A DNA stretch of 44,438 bases from Actinomycetota bacterium (GTDB lineage Bacteria > Actinomycetota > Coriobacteriia > Anaerosomatales > UBA912), in the NCBI GenBank assembly GCA_023488435.1, contig JAMDCK010000034.1, positions 1 through 44,438 of the forward strand, in the 5' to 3' direction. The position numbers were made by a program, and so were the translations under genes. Of the stretch, positions 24,133 through 32,436 are shown piece by piece. The number at the start of each line of letters is the position of its first letter. Position 1 is the first letter of the stretch. The notes under the pieces were generated by a model, which was given only the letters and a program-made list of their open reading frames with translations, searched no databases and had not been told where the DNA came from.

Positions 24133-24175
24133 AACGCCGCGCCTCGTCAGGCGCACGAACGGGAAGGCGCTATCA

Positions 24176-24988
24176 GTGGCACTCACAGAAGCTGACATCA
24201 TCCGATACGGTCGGCAGATCATAGTACCCGAGGTCGGTGGGGCCGGACAGGAGAAGCTGCTCGCCTCGCACGCGGTCGTGATCGGCGCTGGCGGCCTCGG
24301 CTCGCCGTCGTTGCTCTACCTTGCGGCTGCCGGTGTCGGCCACATCACAGTCATCGACGGTGACGTGGTCGACGAGACGAACCTCCAGCGTCAGATCGCG
24401 CACACGACGGCTGACCTGGGCGTGAACAAGGCGGTCTCCGCAGCAGAGACGATGCTGGCGATCAACCCCGGCATCGATGTCACCGCCATTCCCGAGCGCG
24501 TCAACGCCGAGAACATCGGCTCGCTTATCGCCGACGCGGATGTCGTGCTTGACGGCAGCGACAACTTCGCGACGCGTTACCTCGTCAACGATGCGTGCGT
24601 GCTGGCGAGAAAGTCGCTCGTGGAGGCTGCGATCCTGCGGTTCCATGGACAGCTCCTGACCGTGTTGCCAGGCAGTGGCCCCTGCTATCGCTGTCTCTTC
24701 CCGGCTCAACCGGAACCCGGATCCGTGCCGAGCTGCTCGCAAGCGGGGATATTGGGTCCGGTGGCGGGCGTGATGGGATCGCTTCAGGCGGCCGAAGCGC
24801 TCAAGCTGCTGATCGGAGCTGACACCCTTGTAGGCCGGGCGCTCTTCGTCGATGTGCTATCGATGGACATGCGCACGTTCGAGATGCCGCGTGACCCGGG
24901 CTGTCCGGTCTGCGGCGACGACCCTGTCATCACGGAGGCGCTCTACGAGGAGCTAGGTTGCGGTCTGCCCGGAGCTGGGGCAAGCTAG
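24176..24988 (+). CDS. ThiF/MoeB-family carrier-activating enzyme
   Basis: 270 residues. An E1-like enzyme that adenylates the C-terminal glycine of ThiS-type carriers. N-terminal RYGRQIIVPEVGGAGQEKL, ATP-binding GAGGLGSP at 37-44, DGDVVDETNLQRQ at 61-73 with its arginine finger, and Asp-rich DGSDNF at 126-131. The zinc site is C170/C173 with C243/C246. C187 in the PSC motif is the equivalent of the catalytic thioester or persulfide Cys. There is no C-terminal rhodanese domain. Start GTG at 24176. It is four bases from the sirohaem synthase gene and almost certainly acts on the upstream carrier. Confidence 0.93.
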   Translation: MALTEADIIRYGRQIIVPEVGGAGQEKLLASHAVVIGAGGLGSPSLLYLAAAGVGHITVIDGDVVDETNLQRQIAHTTADLGVNKAVSAAETMLAINPGIDVTAIPERVNAENIGSLIADADVVLDGSDNFATRYLVNDACVLARKSLVEAAILRFHGQLLTVLPGSGPCYRCLFPAQPEPGSVPSCSQAGILGPVAGVMGSLQAAEALKLLIGADTLVGRALFVDVLSMDMRTFEMPRDPGCPVCGDDPVITEALYEELGCGLPGAGAS

Positions 24989-24992
24989 AGCC

Positions 24993-26255
24993 GTGGACGA
25001 ACCGAGATACAAACGAGCCGCTTCCCACTTGCCGCTGTTCGTCGAGTTAGGCGGAAGGCTCGCGGTGGTCGTTGGCGGGGGCTTAGTGGCCGAGCGGCGC
25101 GTCGTGCGGCTCCTCGCGGCCGGCGCTACCGTACGCGTGACCGCACCCGGGATCACGCCTCTGCTCGCGAGTCTCGCCTATCGGGACGAGATCGAACTTC
25201 GGCAGCGCGAGTTCGAGGATGCCGACGTCGAGGGCGGGTTCCTCGTAGTCACGGCTACCGATAACGCCGCAGTCAACGAACGCGTGCGAGAGGCCGCTCG
25301 TCAAGCCGGGGCGCTCGTTAACGCAGCGGACCACCACAACTCCGGCGACGTCGTCTTCGGTGCCGAGGCGAGGCTCGGTCCTGTGCGGCTCGCGGTCACC
25401 ACGCTCGGTGCCGCGCCAGCCGAATCCTCGCGCATCCGCGATGAACTCGCCGCGGCCCTCACCGGCGAGAGTGTCGAGCGCGTGAGTGCGGCAAGCTCTC
25501 GCCGCCGCAGACCCGGCTTTGGCGCTCCCGGCCCTCGTGTCGCTCTCGTCGGTGCCGGTCCTGGCGATCCCGGACTCGTCACTGCACGGGGACTTGAGCT
25601 GCTGCGCGCCGCCGATGTCGTGGTGCACGACCACCTTGTCGACCCCCGCCTGCTCGCCGAAGCCCCAGAGACAGCCGATCTAGTCTACGTCGGCAAGCGC
25701 GCGGGTTCGCATCACTTCTCGCAAGCAGGGATCGACGCACTGCTCGTTCGACTCGCGATCGAGGATCCCGCCCGCCGCATCGTGCGGCTCAAGGGCGGCG
25801 ACCCTTTCGTCTTCGGTCGAGGAAGCGAGGAGGTAGAAGCCCTCGGCGCGGCCGGAATCGACGTAGAGGTAGTGCCCGGCGTGACGGCGGGGACAGCGGT
25901 GCCCGCATGTGCGGGCATCCCTATCACAGCACGGGGTACGGCCCCTTCGGTCACTTTCGTCACGGGGCATCGTGCGGCCGCAGGTTCGCGCGAGGTTGAT
26001 TGGCGCGCACTCGGGGCTACCGGCGGAACGATCTGCGTCTTCATGGGGTTGGCGCGGCTGCATGACATCGCACAGGAGCTGATATCGGGCGGTATGGCAC
26101 CCACAACCCCCGCTGTCGCGATATCGCGGGGCTGCACACCGCAACAACGTCTGGTGGAGGCACCTGTCGGGAAACTGCCCGCGGCGGTCGAACAGGCGGG
26201 GCTCGTCAGCCCCGTACTGCTTGTGATCGGTGAGGCGGTCAACAGGCGCGCTTAG
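24993..26255 (+). CDS. cysG: Bifunctional sirohaem synthase (precorrin-2 dehydrogenase + uroporphyrinogen-III methyltransferase)
   Basis: 420 residues, GTG start. Residues about 13-160 are the Met8/SirC-type dehydrogenase, with NAD motif VVGGGLVAERRV and NAADHHNSGDVVFGA. From about 178 the CobA-type methyltransferase follows: VALVGAGPGDPGLVTARGLE, VHDHLVDPRLL, RLKGGDPFVFGRGSEE and PGVTAGTAVPACAGIP. It is shorter than E. coli CysG (457), mostly in the linker. Supplies sirohaem for the sulfite reductase of the same cluster and is its last gene; the next gene is convergent. Confidence 0.94.
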   Translation: MDEPRYKRAASHLPLFVELGGRLAVVVGGGLVAERRVVRLLAAGATVRVTAPGITPLLASLAYRDEIELRQREFEDADVEGGFLVVTATDNAAVNERVREAARQAGALVNAADHHNSGDVVFGAEARLGPVRLAVTTLGAAPAESSRIRDELAAALTGESVERVSAASSRRRRPGFGAPGPRVALVGAGPGDPGLVTARGLELLRAADVVVHDHLVDPRLLAEAPETADLVYVGKRAGSHHFSQAGIDALLVRLAIEDPARRIVRLKGGDPFVFGRGSEEVEALGAAGIDVEVVPGVTAGTAVPACAGIPITARGTAPSVTFVTGHRAAAGSREVDWRALGATGGTICVFMGLARLHDIAQELISGGMAPTTPAVAISRGCTPQQRLVEAPVGKLPAAVEQAGLVSPVLLVIGEAVNRRA

Positions 26256-26302
26256 TCGTGGTATGGTGCCTCTTTCGCCAGGCATCCCGGTCCTCTAAGG
26301 GG

Positions 26303-26824
26303 TCACGCTCGGGACACAGTCACGCTGACGTTGGCCTCGGCAGCCGCATCGTGGAGCGCATCGGTCCAAGAGGACTCGGCGAGCCCGGCGGGAGCCGTGA
26401 CCGTGGCGATCATCGTGAACAGCGGGACGCCGCTGACGGCCGCAGGGGTCACGAACGTGTCCATCGTCTCGATGTTGATGCCGTGGAGTGCGAGCCCAGC
26501 CGCGATGTCGTGCACGATCCCTTCATGGTCGGCACCTTCGACCGTGACCTGAAACGCCGAGGTGGCTGGTACGACACCTGGAGGTGTGGTCATCGTCATC
26601 GTGACCTGGAAGCCCTCTGCGGCTAGCCGGTCGTTGGCGACCCGCAGATCCTCGGCTTGTTCGGCGGGTATACTCACGAGCATGAGCATCGCGAACTCGC
26701 CACCTAGGCGCGCCATGTGGCTGGCCTCGACATTGCAGCCAAGTCCGAGCAAGCGTCCGGTGACCTCTTCGACCAGCCCTACCCGGTCCGGCCCGGTTAT
26801 CGTCAACACGACGTTCTCCCGCAT
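26303..26824 (-). CDS. Double ACT-domain protein (GcvR-like)
   Basis: 173 residues from the ATG at 26824, preceded by GGAGG; a 15-codon extension is possible but lacks support. Two ACT domains: residues 1-80 (VVLTITGPDRVGLVEEVTGRL) and 88-173 (FQVTVEGADHEGIVHDIAAGL). Such proteins usually sense amino acids, as the glycine-cleavage repressor GcvR does. No DNA-binding domain is visible, so it probably acts through a partner protein. It is monocistronic, convergent with the sulfur cluster and divergent from the rubrerythrin gene. Confidence 0.85.
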   Translation of the reverse strand: MRENVVLTITGPDRVGLVEEVTGRLLGLGCNVEASHMARLGGEFAMLMLVSIPAEQAEDLRVANDRLAAEGFQVTMTMTTPPGVVPATSAFQVTVEGADHEGIVHDIAAGLALHGINIETMDTFVTPAAVSGVPLFTMIATVTAPAGLAESSWTDALHDAAAEANVSVTVSRA

Positions 26825-26989
26825 ACAGCCTCCGCTTCGAAGTGGATGTGCGCACCTACGATACCGCAATCGGCGATCGAGTGCAGTCCAATCGCCATAG
26901 CGTGTGCTGGCATCGCTATTGCTCTCGTGTCATCCCTATATGCTACAGTCTCCGTGTCCTGCCCCCGATTCGAAAGAGAGGTCGTGAAT

Positions 26990-27562
26990 ATGAGTATCAA
27001 GGGAACCCGTACCGAGCAGAATCTGCTCAAGGCGTTCGCAGGGGAATCGCAAGCGCGCAACCGCTACACCTACTACGCGTCGATCGCGAAGAAGGAAGGA
27101 TTCGAGCAAATCGCCGCATTCTTCGTCGAGACCGCTGACAACGAGCGTGAGCACGCCAAGATCTTCTACAAGTATCTCGAAGGCGGCGAGGTAGAGATCA
27201 CCGCATCGTACCCGGCCGGCACACTCAGCACCACCGCCGAGAACCTCCTTCACGCCGCCGACGGCGAGCTCATGGAGTGGGGCACCCTCTACCCTGACTT
27301 CGCGGACATCGCCGACGAAGAGGGCTTTCCCGAGGTCGCCAAGTCGTTCCGCGAGATTGCGAAGGTCGAAGCGTTCCACGAGGCCCGCTACCGCAAGCTG
27401 CTGGACAACGTGAACAGCGGCGCAGCGTTCACCAAGCCTGCTCCACTCACGTGGCACTGTCGCAACTGCGGGTACGTGGTCGAGGGTGCATCCGCTCCCG
27501 AGCTATGCCCTGCGTGTGCGCACGCTCAGAAGCACTTCGAGGTACTCGCCGAGAACTACTAG
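26990..27562 (+). CDS. rbr: Rubrerythrin
   Basis: 190 residues from the ATG at 26990. The N-terminal ferritin-like diiron domain has the two ExxxH-type helices (AGESQARNRYTYYA and DNEREHAKIF, then FREIAKVEAFHEARY). The C-terminal rubredoxin domain (about 155-190) has CRNCG and CPAC ligands. It reduces hydrogen peroxide in anaerobes and microaerophiles. An in-frame extension to 26717 runs through the divergent ACT gene and is rejected. The purine-like GAGAGG lies 9 bases upstream of the chosen start. It ends before a GC hairpin and is a single-gene unit. Confidence 0.95.
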   Translation: MSIKGTRTEQNLLKAFAGESQARNRYTYYASIAKKEGFEQIAAFFVETADNEREHAKIFYKYLEGGEVEITASYPAGTLSTTAENLLHAADGELMEWGTLYPDFADIADEEGFPEVAKSFREIAKVEAFHEARYRKLLDNVNSGAAFTKPAPLTWHCRNCGYVVEGASAPELCPACAHAQKHFEVLAENY

Positions 27563-27612
27563 GCGCTACCACCGCTCGGCACTGTCGCTGCGGACATAAA
27601 GGATAGAACGCG

Positions 27613-27657
27613 CACACGCCCCGGCCAGTCACCCCGATGACATCGCCGGGGCGTGTG
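27613..27657 (+). terminator. Terminator-like hairpin after rubrerythrin
   Basis: CACACGCCCCGGC (27613-27625) pairs perfectly with GCCGGGGCGTGTG (27645-27657), a 13-bp stem with a 19-base loop. Only a weak T-rich tail (TTATCTGTGGATTTT) follows, so it may be a terminator or a stable 3' end. Confidence 0.6.
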
Positions 27658-27769
27658 TTATCTGTGGATTTTGCGCCTACAATTGCAACAGGAGTTAGAA
27701 TCTATGGGTTCCGATGTTCCAAATCGAACCTGAAGAGTCAACGGTGTCGAGTACCGATCGGAGATGTTG

Positions 27770-28474
27770 ATGAGTGTGAGCCGACGCATTCTCGTGGTCG
27801 AAGACGAGAAGGTCATCCGCGAGACGGTCACGGCCTATCTCGAAAAGGACGGCCACTGGGTCACCCCTGTAGCGGATGGCGAGAAGGCCATCGCTGCAGT
27901 CAGGAAGCGCAGCTTCGATCTCGTCGTGCTGGACTTGATGCTTCCCAAGGTCAGCGGTGAAGATGTCTGCCGTGCCATCCGGGACGTGTCCGACGTGCCA
28001 ATCATCATGCTCACCGCCAAAGGCGACGAAGAGGACCGGGTCACCGGACTTGCGATGGGCGCAGACGACTACCTAGTGAAGCCGTTCTCTCCAAGGGAGC
28101 TCGTGGCCAGGGTCAGAGCACTCCTTCGGCGGGCACGAGTCAGTGAGGCCCCACAGAGAGACTCCATGGTGTTCGGCTCGCTATCGATCGATGTCGCAGG
28201 ACACAAGGCCGCCATCGATGGGGTGGATGTCGACCTGACGGCAACCGAGTTCAAGCTGCTGATTACGCTAGCGAGGTATCCGGGCAAGGTCTACACCCGT
28301 CTCGAATTGGTGGAGAAGGTGCTCGGCTGGGATTTCGACCGGTACGAACGTGCGGTGGACAGTCACGTGAAGAACCTTCGCTCGAAGCTCAACGACGACC
28401 CCAAGAATCCGAGCTACATATATACAGTACATGGGGTCGGCTATAGATTCGACCCCCCGCAAACCGAGGAGTAG
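27770..28474 (+). CDS. OmpR/PhoB-family response regulator
   Basis: 234 residues from the ATG at 27770 (GATCGGAG upstream; an ATG two codons earlier is also possible). Receiver domain 6-120 with acidic pair E11-D12, phosphoacceptor D55 in VVLDLMLPK and Lys in VKPFSPREL. The C-terminal winged helix (about 140-232) ends in SYIYTVHGVGYRF, typical of OmpR-type DNA binding. It sits 3 bases before its kinase. The targets cannot be inferred; neighbours are rubrerythrin and a small membrane protein. Confidence 0.96.
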   Translation: MSVSRRILVVEDEKVIRETVTAYLEKDGHWVTPVADGEKAIAAVRKRSFDLVVLDLMLPKVSGEDVCRAIRDVSDVPIIMLTAKGDEEDRVTGLAMGADDYLVKPFSPRELVARVRALLRRARVSEAPQRDSMVFGSLSIDVAGHKAAIDGVDVDLTATEFKLLITLARYPGKVYTRLELVEKVLGWDFDRYERAVDSHVKNLRSKLNDDPKNPSYIYTVHGVGYRFDPPQTEE

Positions 28475-28477
28475 TCC

Positions 28478-29890
28478 ATGAGTGATCGGGCTTCACGACT
28501 CTTCGGGGGGATGCGGGTTAAGCAATCCAAGTTGAGCCTACGCTTCGCTCTGGCCGCAGCCGCAGTGGCGGCTTTCACCATGGCTTTGGCGTCGAGCATC
28601 CTCTTCGTCACCTGGGCCGAGCAGTTCGACGAGTATGTCAACGAGCGCCTTCGAAGCACCGCCAAAGGAGCAGCTTCGCTGGTGGCCATCAATGTCCAGG
28701 CCCATGGAGAGTGGAATCAACATGTGTTCCTGGGCCTACCGCGCTACGGAATCATGTCCGGATTGGGATTGCAGGTGATGGAGTCGGGCGGCCGTGTCTT
28801 GTATGACGACTCTTTCGCAACTGGACAGGCGAATCACGTGGCCGGCCCACCTTCAGGAGTCGCAGGGCCTGAAGGGCAGGTTCATCTAGCGCCTATTGTC
28901 GTCGATGGAGTCCCTATCGGCGTTGTGCGGGTATGGCCACTGGTGGAGGAAGGGCGTTTCGCCGATGTGGACATCCGCTTTCGGGAATCAAGCTTCGAAG
29001 CGCTGGGTCTGGCTGCAGTGATCGCCGTGATAGCTGCCTCGATAGCAGGGGCTGGCTTTGCGATCACCTTCCTTCGTCCCATCGACAAGATCACCGAGAC
29101 CGCCGAGGCTCTTCGCGCGGGCAACCAAAGTGCCAGGACGGGCTTCACCGGCGATGATGCGATTGGAGCGCTGGGCAAGACCCTCGATGAGATGGCTGAT
29201 GCGATTGAAGCGGACCGCAACCTCGAACGCCGACTCACGGCCGACGTGGCCCACGAGTTGAGAACGCCACTGCAGGCGATACAGGCGACCGTCGAGGCCA
29301 TGCAGGATGGAATCTACCCAGCTGACGAGGAGCACCTGCAGATCGTGCGTAACGAGACTGTGAGACTCTCCCGACTGACCGACGGCATCCTTGAGCTGAC
29401 TAAGCTAGAGCGTGGCAGCGTAGCCCTCAGGTTCGAGCGCATCGACGCCGCCGGGCCGGTAGGTGCCGCTGTGGACTTCCACAGGTTCCTGTTCGAGGCG
29501 GCAGGAATCGGACTTGCCGAGCAAGTCGAGACCGGAGTTTTCGTGCAGGCGGACAGCGATCGTCTGACGCAAGCGGTGAGCAACCTGCTCTCCAATGCGA
29601 TCCGTTACTCCCCTGATGGCGGACAGGTGAACGTGGCGGTACGCCGAGAAGGCGGAAGCGCAGTGATCGAGGTAGCGGATACCGGCATCGGTATCGCCGA
29701 GAAGGACATCAACAAGGTATTCTCTAGGTTCTGGCGCGCCGATGAAGCTCGAGACCGCGAGAGCGGTGGGCTCGGCATAGGGCTTGCGATCGTGAAGGAG
29801 ATTGTGAAGCGTCACGGAGGCAGGGTGTGCGCTATCAGGCGTGAAGGTGGCGGGACGGTCTTTAGAATCGAGATCCCGCTCATCAAGTGA
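28478..29890 (+). CDS. Membrane sensor histidine kinase
   Basis: 470 residues. Membrane helices at about 22-46 and 176-199 enclose a 130-residue extracytoplasmic sensor with no family I recognise. HAMP linker about 200-248, HisKA box DVAHELRTPLQAI with phosphorylated H259, then HATPase blocks N (LLSNAIRYSPDGG), G1 (ADTGIGIAEKD), F (FSRFWRADEA) and G2 (GGLGIGLAIV). Forms a classical pair with the regulator before it. The stimulus is unknown. Confidence 0.95.
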   Translation: MSDRASRLFGGMRVKQSKLSLRFALAAAAVAAFTMALASSILFVTWAEQFDEYVNERLRSTAKGAASLVAINVQAHGEWNQHVFLGLPRYGIMSGLGLQVMESGGRVLYDDSFATGQANHVAGPPSGVAGPEGQVHLAPIVVDGVPIGVVRVWPLVEEGRFADVDIRFRESSFEALGLAAVIAVIAASIAGAGFAITFLRPIDKITETAEALRAGNQSARTGFTGDDAIGALGKTLDEMADAIEADRNLERRLTADVAHELRTPLQAIQATVEAMQDGIYPADEEHLQIVRNETVRLSRLTDGILELTKLERGSVALRFERIDAAGPVGAAVDFHRFLFEAAGIGLAEQVETGVFVQADSDRLTQAVSNLLSNAIRYSPDGGQVNVAVRREGGSAVIEVADTGIGIAEKDINKVFSRFWRADEARDRESGGLGIGLAIVKEIVKRHGGRVCAIRREGGGTVFRIEIPLIK

Positions 29891-29914
29891 TTCGAACCTA
29901 AGGGAGGGCGAACA

Positions 29915-30124
29915 GTGGAGCTTGATTTCCGGTTGTTGGGCATGGCGTCGGTTGTAGGTGGAATCGGCCTGTTCGTACTGGTGCTCTTCCAGATTCTCGT
30001 CGGCAAGAGAAAGATCAAGTTCAAGGGCGCTACGCACATGAAAGTGCATAGGATTGGCGGTTACCTGCTACTGGCAGGAGCCATCGGTCATGGTGTCCTC
30101 GGCGCTTATGTCTTGATGGGGTAG
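29915..30124 (+). CDS. Small two-helix membrane protein
   Basis: 69 residues from GTG with GGGAGGGC upstream. Two membrane helices (about 8-29 and 47-67) flank a basic loop GKRKIKFKGATHMKVHRIGG. Histidines H41 and H45 before, and H58 within, the second helix recall small haem-b-binding proteins, but spacing does not let me assign one. It lies 24 bases after the kinase and 10 bases before purC, so it could belong to either transcript. Function unknown. Confidence 0.75.
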   Translation: MELDFRLLGMASVVGGIGLFVLVLFQILVGKRKIKFKGATHMKVHRIGGYLLLAGAIGHGVLGAYVLMG

Positions 30125-30134
30125 AGTACGCACC

Positions 30135-31019
30135 GTGCAAACAGAGATGCGGCCAGATTTCCAAGGCAAGGTGCGGGATATATATGACCTGGGTGACCGG
30201 TTGCTATTGGTGGCGAGTGACCGGATCAGCGCTTTCGATGTGGTGCTGCCGGAGGCCATTCCGTTCAAGGGTGAGGTCCTGACCAAGCTCACCCTCCATT
30301 GGTTCGAGTTGCTCCAGGACATCGTGGAGACGCACCTGATCTCGACCGACGTATCCAAGCTCCCAGAGCGCTTCGCACCGCATCGCGATTACCTGCGTGG
30401 GCGTTCGATGATCGTCCGCAAAGCCGAGGTCTTCCCGGTGGAGTGCATCGTTCGTGGCTACATCACCGGTTCGGGCTGGAAGGAGTACTTGCGCATGGGG
30501 GCGATCTGCGGGGTGCCCCTGCCCGAGGGACTCGTTGAGTCGCAGCGGCTCGAAGCGCCGATCTTCACGCCGAGCACCAAGGCTTTCGACGGCGGGCACG
30601 ACGAATACATCGACTTTGAGCAGGTGGTTCAGACCATAGGCCAGCAACATGCCGAGACGATACGTAGCCTGTCCCTTGACATTTATTCGACGGCACACGA
30701 ACATGCTTGTTCTCGCGGAGTCATCATCGCCGACACCAAGTTCGAATTCGGCACTGTCGACGGGCGGGTGATTCTGGTCGATGAAGCCCTGACACCGGAC
30801 TCCAGCCGATTCTGGCCCGCGGATCTTTACGCACCAGGTCAAGCGCAGGCGAGTTTCGACAAGCAGTTCGTACGGGACTGGCTTGAAGCCAGCGACTGGG
30901 ACAAGGTTGGCGCACCGCCATCGCTTCCAGTCGATGTGGTGGAGGCCACCTCGCGCAAGTATATACAAGCGTACGAGGCAATCACGGGACGAAGTTTCGT
31001 CCCCGAAGGAGACGGATAG
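30135..31019 (+). CDS. purC: SAICAR synthetase
   Basis: 294 residues. Joins aspartate to CAIR in IMP synthesis. Conserved blocks: GKVRDIYDLGDRLLLVASDRISAFDV at 11-36 (ATP site), VECIVRGYITGSGWKEY and PIFTPSTKA, then IIADTKFEFG and LVDEALTPDSSRFWP. The GTG at 30135 is taken as start; an ATG four codons later is also possible. Begins the purine operon, followed 3 bases later by a small membrane protein gene. Confidence 0.97.
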   Translation: MQTEMRPDFQGKVRDIYDLGDRLLLVASDRISAFDVVLPEAIPFKGEVLTKLTLHWFELLQDIVETHLISTDVSKLPERFAPHRDYLRGRSMIVRKAEVFPVECIVRGYITGSGWKEYLRMGAICGVPLPEGLVESQRLEAPIFTPSTKAFDGGHDEYIDFEQVVQTIGQQHAETIRSLSLDIYSTAHEHACSRGVIIADTKFEFGTVDGRVILVDEALTPDSSRFWPADLYAPGQAQASFDKQFVRDWLEASDWDKVGAPPSLPVDVVEATSRKYIQAYEAITGRSFVPEGDG

Positions 31020-31022
31020 CCG

Positions 31023-31445
31023 ATGGCCCGAAGAAGTGCATCGAACCCGCGGTACCAGAAAGGTGCCGAGACAGGTGTGAGCCGCCGAAGTGCGGCCAGC
31101 GCCAAGCCCAAGCGGGGAGTCGGCCAATCCGCCGAGGAAGCCGAGCGCCGACGCCTGGGTCGCAAGGGGCGCAAGGCTCGTGCGAAGATGCGGTGGAACC
31201 CGGATACGCCGGAGTTCAAGCTGTGGCGCAAGGTGTGGATCATCCTGCTGATTTCCGCGATGATCTCCTCGGGAGGTGCCTTCCTGCTGCGCGAGATGGC
31301 TCCGTGGGGAACGATCGCTTTGGTGGTAGCATACGTCTGTCTGTTCGGCGCGTTCTTCGTGGATCTCACCAAGATCCGCAAGATGCGTAAGAAGTGGCTG
31401 GCCGAACAGAAAGCGGCGGATAAATCCTCGAAGAGCAAGGGGTGA
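31023..31445 (+). CDS. Conserved small membrane protein of the purine operon
   Basis: 140 residues, strong GAAGGAG site. A very basic N-terminus (about 60 residues rich in Arg, Lys and Ser), two membrane helices (about 73-92 and 97-117), and a Lys-rich tail. No domain recognised. It lies between purC and purS with overlapping or adjacent ends, implying co-expression with purine enzymes. An anchoring role or a chance operon passenger are both possible. Confidence 0.8.
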   Translation: MARRSASNPRYQKGAETGVSRRSAASAKPKRGVGQSAEEAERRRLGRKGRKARAKMRWNPDTPEFKLWRKVWIILLISAMISSGGAFLLREMAPWGTIALVVAYVCLFGAFFVDLTKIRKMRKKWLAEQKAADKSSKSKG

Positions 31446-31447
31446 GC

Positions 31448-31681
31448 ATGGCGCACTACGAGATCTTCGTCACCTATCGCGAGGGCATATTCGACCCTCC
31501 GGGAGCGACTGCTAAGGGGGCGCTTGAGAACCTGGGCTACCCGGTCGAGGAAGTCCGCATCGGCAAGTACATCCAGCTTGAGACCGAAGCGGGACCCGAG
31601 GCCGTTCGCGAGATGTGCGAGAAGCTCCTGGCCAATCCCGTGATCGAGGACTTCCGCATCGAGACTGCCGAGGGGGCGTGA
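31448..31681 (+). CDS. purS: Phosphoribosylformylglycinamidine synthase subunit PurS
   Basis: 77 residues from the ATG at 31448; a GTG two codons earlier overlaps the previous stop. The small bridging subunit of the three-part FGAM synthase used by Gram-positive bacteria and archaea. Contains [22 protein letters not shown] and [20 protein letters not shown]. Located directly before purQ and purL, as in Bacillus. Confidence 0.95.
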   Translation: MAHYEIFVTYREGIFDPPGATAKGALENLGYPVEEVRIGKYIQLETEAGPEAVREMCEKLLANPVIEDFRIETAEGA

Positions 31682-31683
31682 AG

Positions 31684-32394
31684 ATGCGCTTCGGCGTCGT
31701 CGTCTTCCCCGGCTCCAACTGTGAGCAGGACGTGGTGCATGCGGTGCGTCTGCTGGGCTGCGATGCAGAGTACGTGTGGCATCAGGATACCGACCTGTCC
31801 GGATTCGACGCGGTGGTGCTGCCGGGAGGCTTCTCATACGGCGACTACCTGCGCTGCGGGGCCGTGGCCAGGTTCAGCCCGATCATGAACGAGGTCGTGC
31901 GCTTCGCCGATTCCGGTAACCCGGTCATCGGCATCTGCAACGGATTCCAGATTCTGACCGAGGCGCACCTTCTGCCCGGCGCGCTACTGCGCAACGTCGG
32001 CCTCAAGTTCGTCTGCAAGCCCACGCACTTGATCGCCGAGGAAAGCGTGTGCCACTGGCTCGACGTCAATCCGGGCACGGTGCTCCGCATCCCGGTGAAC
32101 CACAACGAGGGCAACTACATCTGCGACCCGCAGACACTTGCGCGTATGAAGGACAAGGGGCAGATCGTGCTCCGCTACTGCGACGCCGACGGCTCCCGCA
32201 GGCCGGAAGGCTCGGCGCCTAACGGTGCGCTTGAGGACATCGCGGGCATCTGCAACGAGGCCGGTAACGTCTTTGGGCTGATGCCGCATCCGGAGCGCGC
32301 GGTCGACCCGGTGTCCGGCGGCATCGATGGCGCGACGGTCTTCTCGGCGATCGTGCGGCGCGTAGCCGGAATCCCGGGGTCGGTCGTCCAGTGA
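31684..32394 (+). CDS. purQ: Phosphoribosylformylglycinamidine synthase glutaminase PurQ
   Basis: 236 residues from the ATG at 31684. Class I glutamine amidotransferase supplying ammonia to PurL. N-terminal [15 protein letters not shown], nucleophile Cys in GICNGFQIL near 85, catalytic His-Glu in LMPHPERA near 200. It overlaps nothing but is two bases from the purS stop. Confidence 0.97.
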   Translation: MRFGVVVFPGSNCEQDVVHAVRLLGCDAEYVWHQDTDLSGFDAVVLPGGFSYGDYLRCGAVARFSPIMNEVVRFADSGNPVIGICNGFQILTEAHLLPGALLRNVGLKFVCKPTHLIAEESVCHWLDVNPGTVLRIPVNHNEGNYICDPQTLARMKDKGQIVLRYCDADGSRRPEGSAPNGALEDIAGICNEAGNVFGLMPHPERAVDPVSGGIDGATVFSAIVRRVAGIPGSVVQ

Positions 32395-32436
32395 CACCCT
32401 GCACCGACATCCATTCGATGCGAGGAGCGAGATTCC

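Noticed and set aside
26262-26290. Imperfect hairpin between cysG and the ACT-domain gene as a bidirectional terminator
   Set aside because: Seven-base stem with a wobble pair and no T run on either strand; too weak to call.
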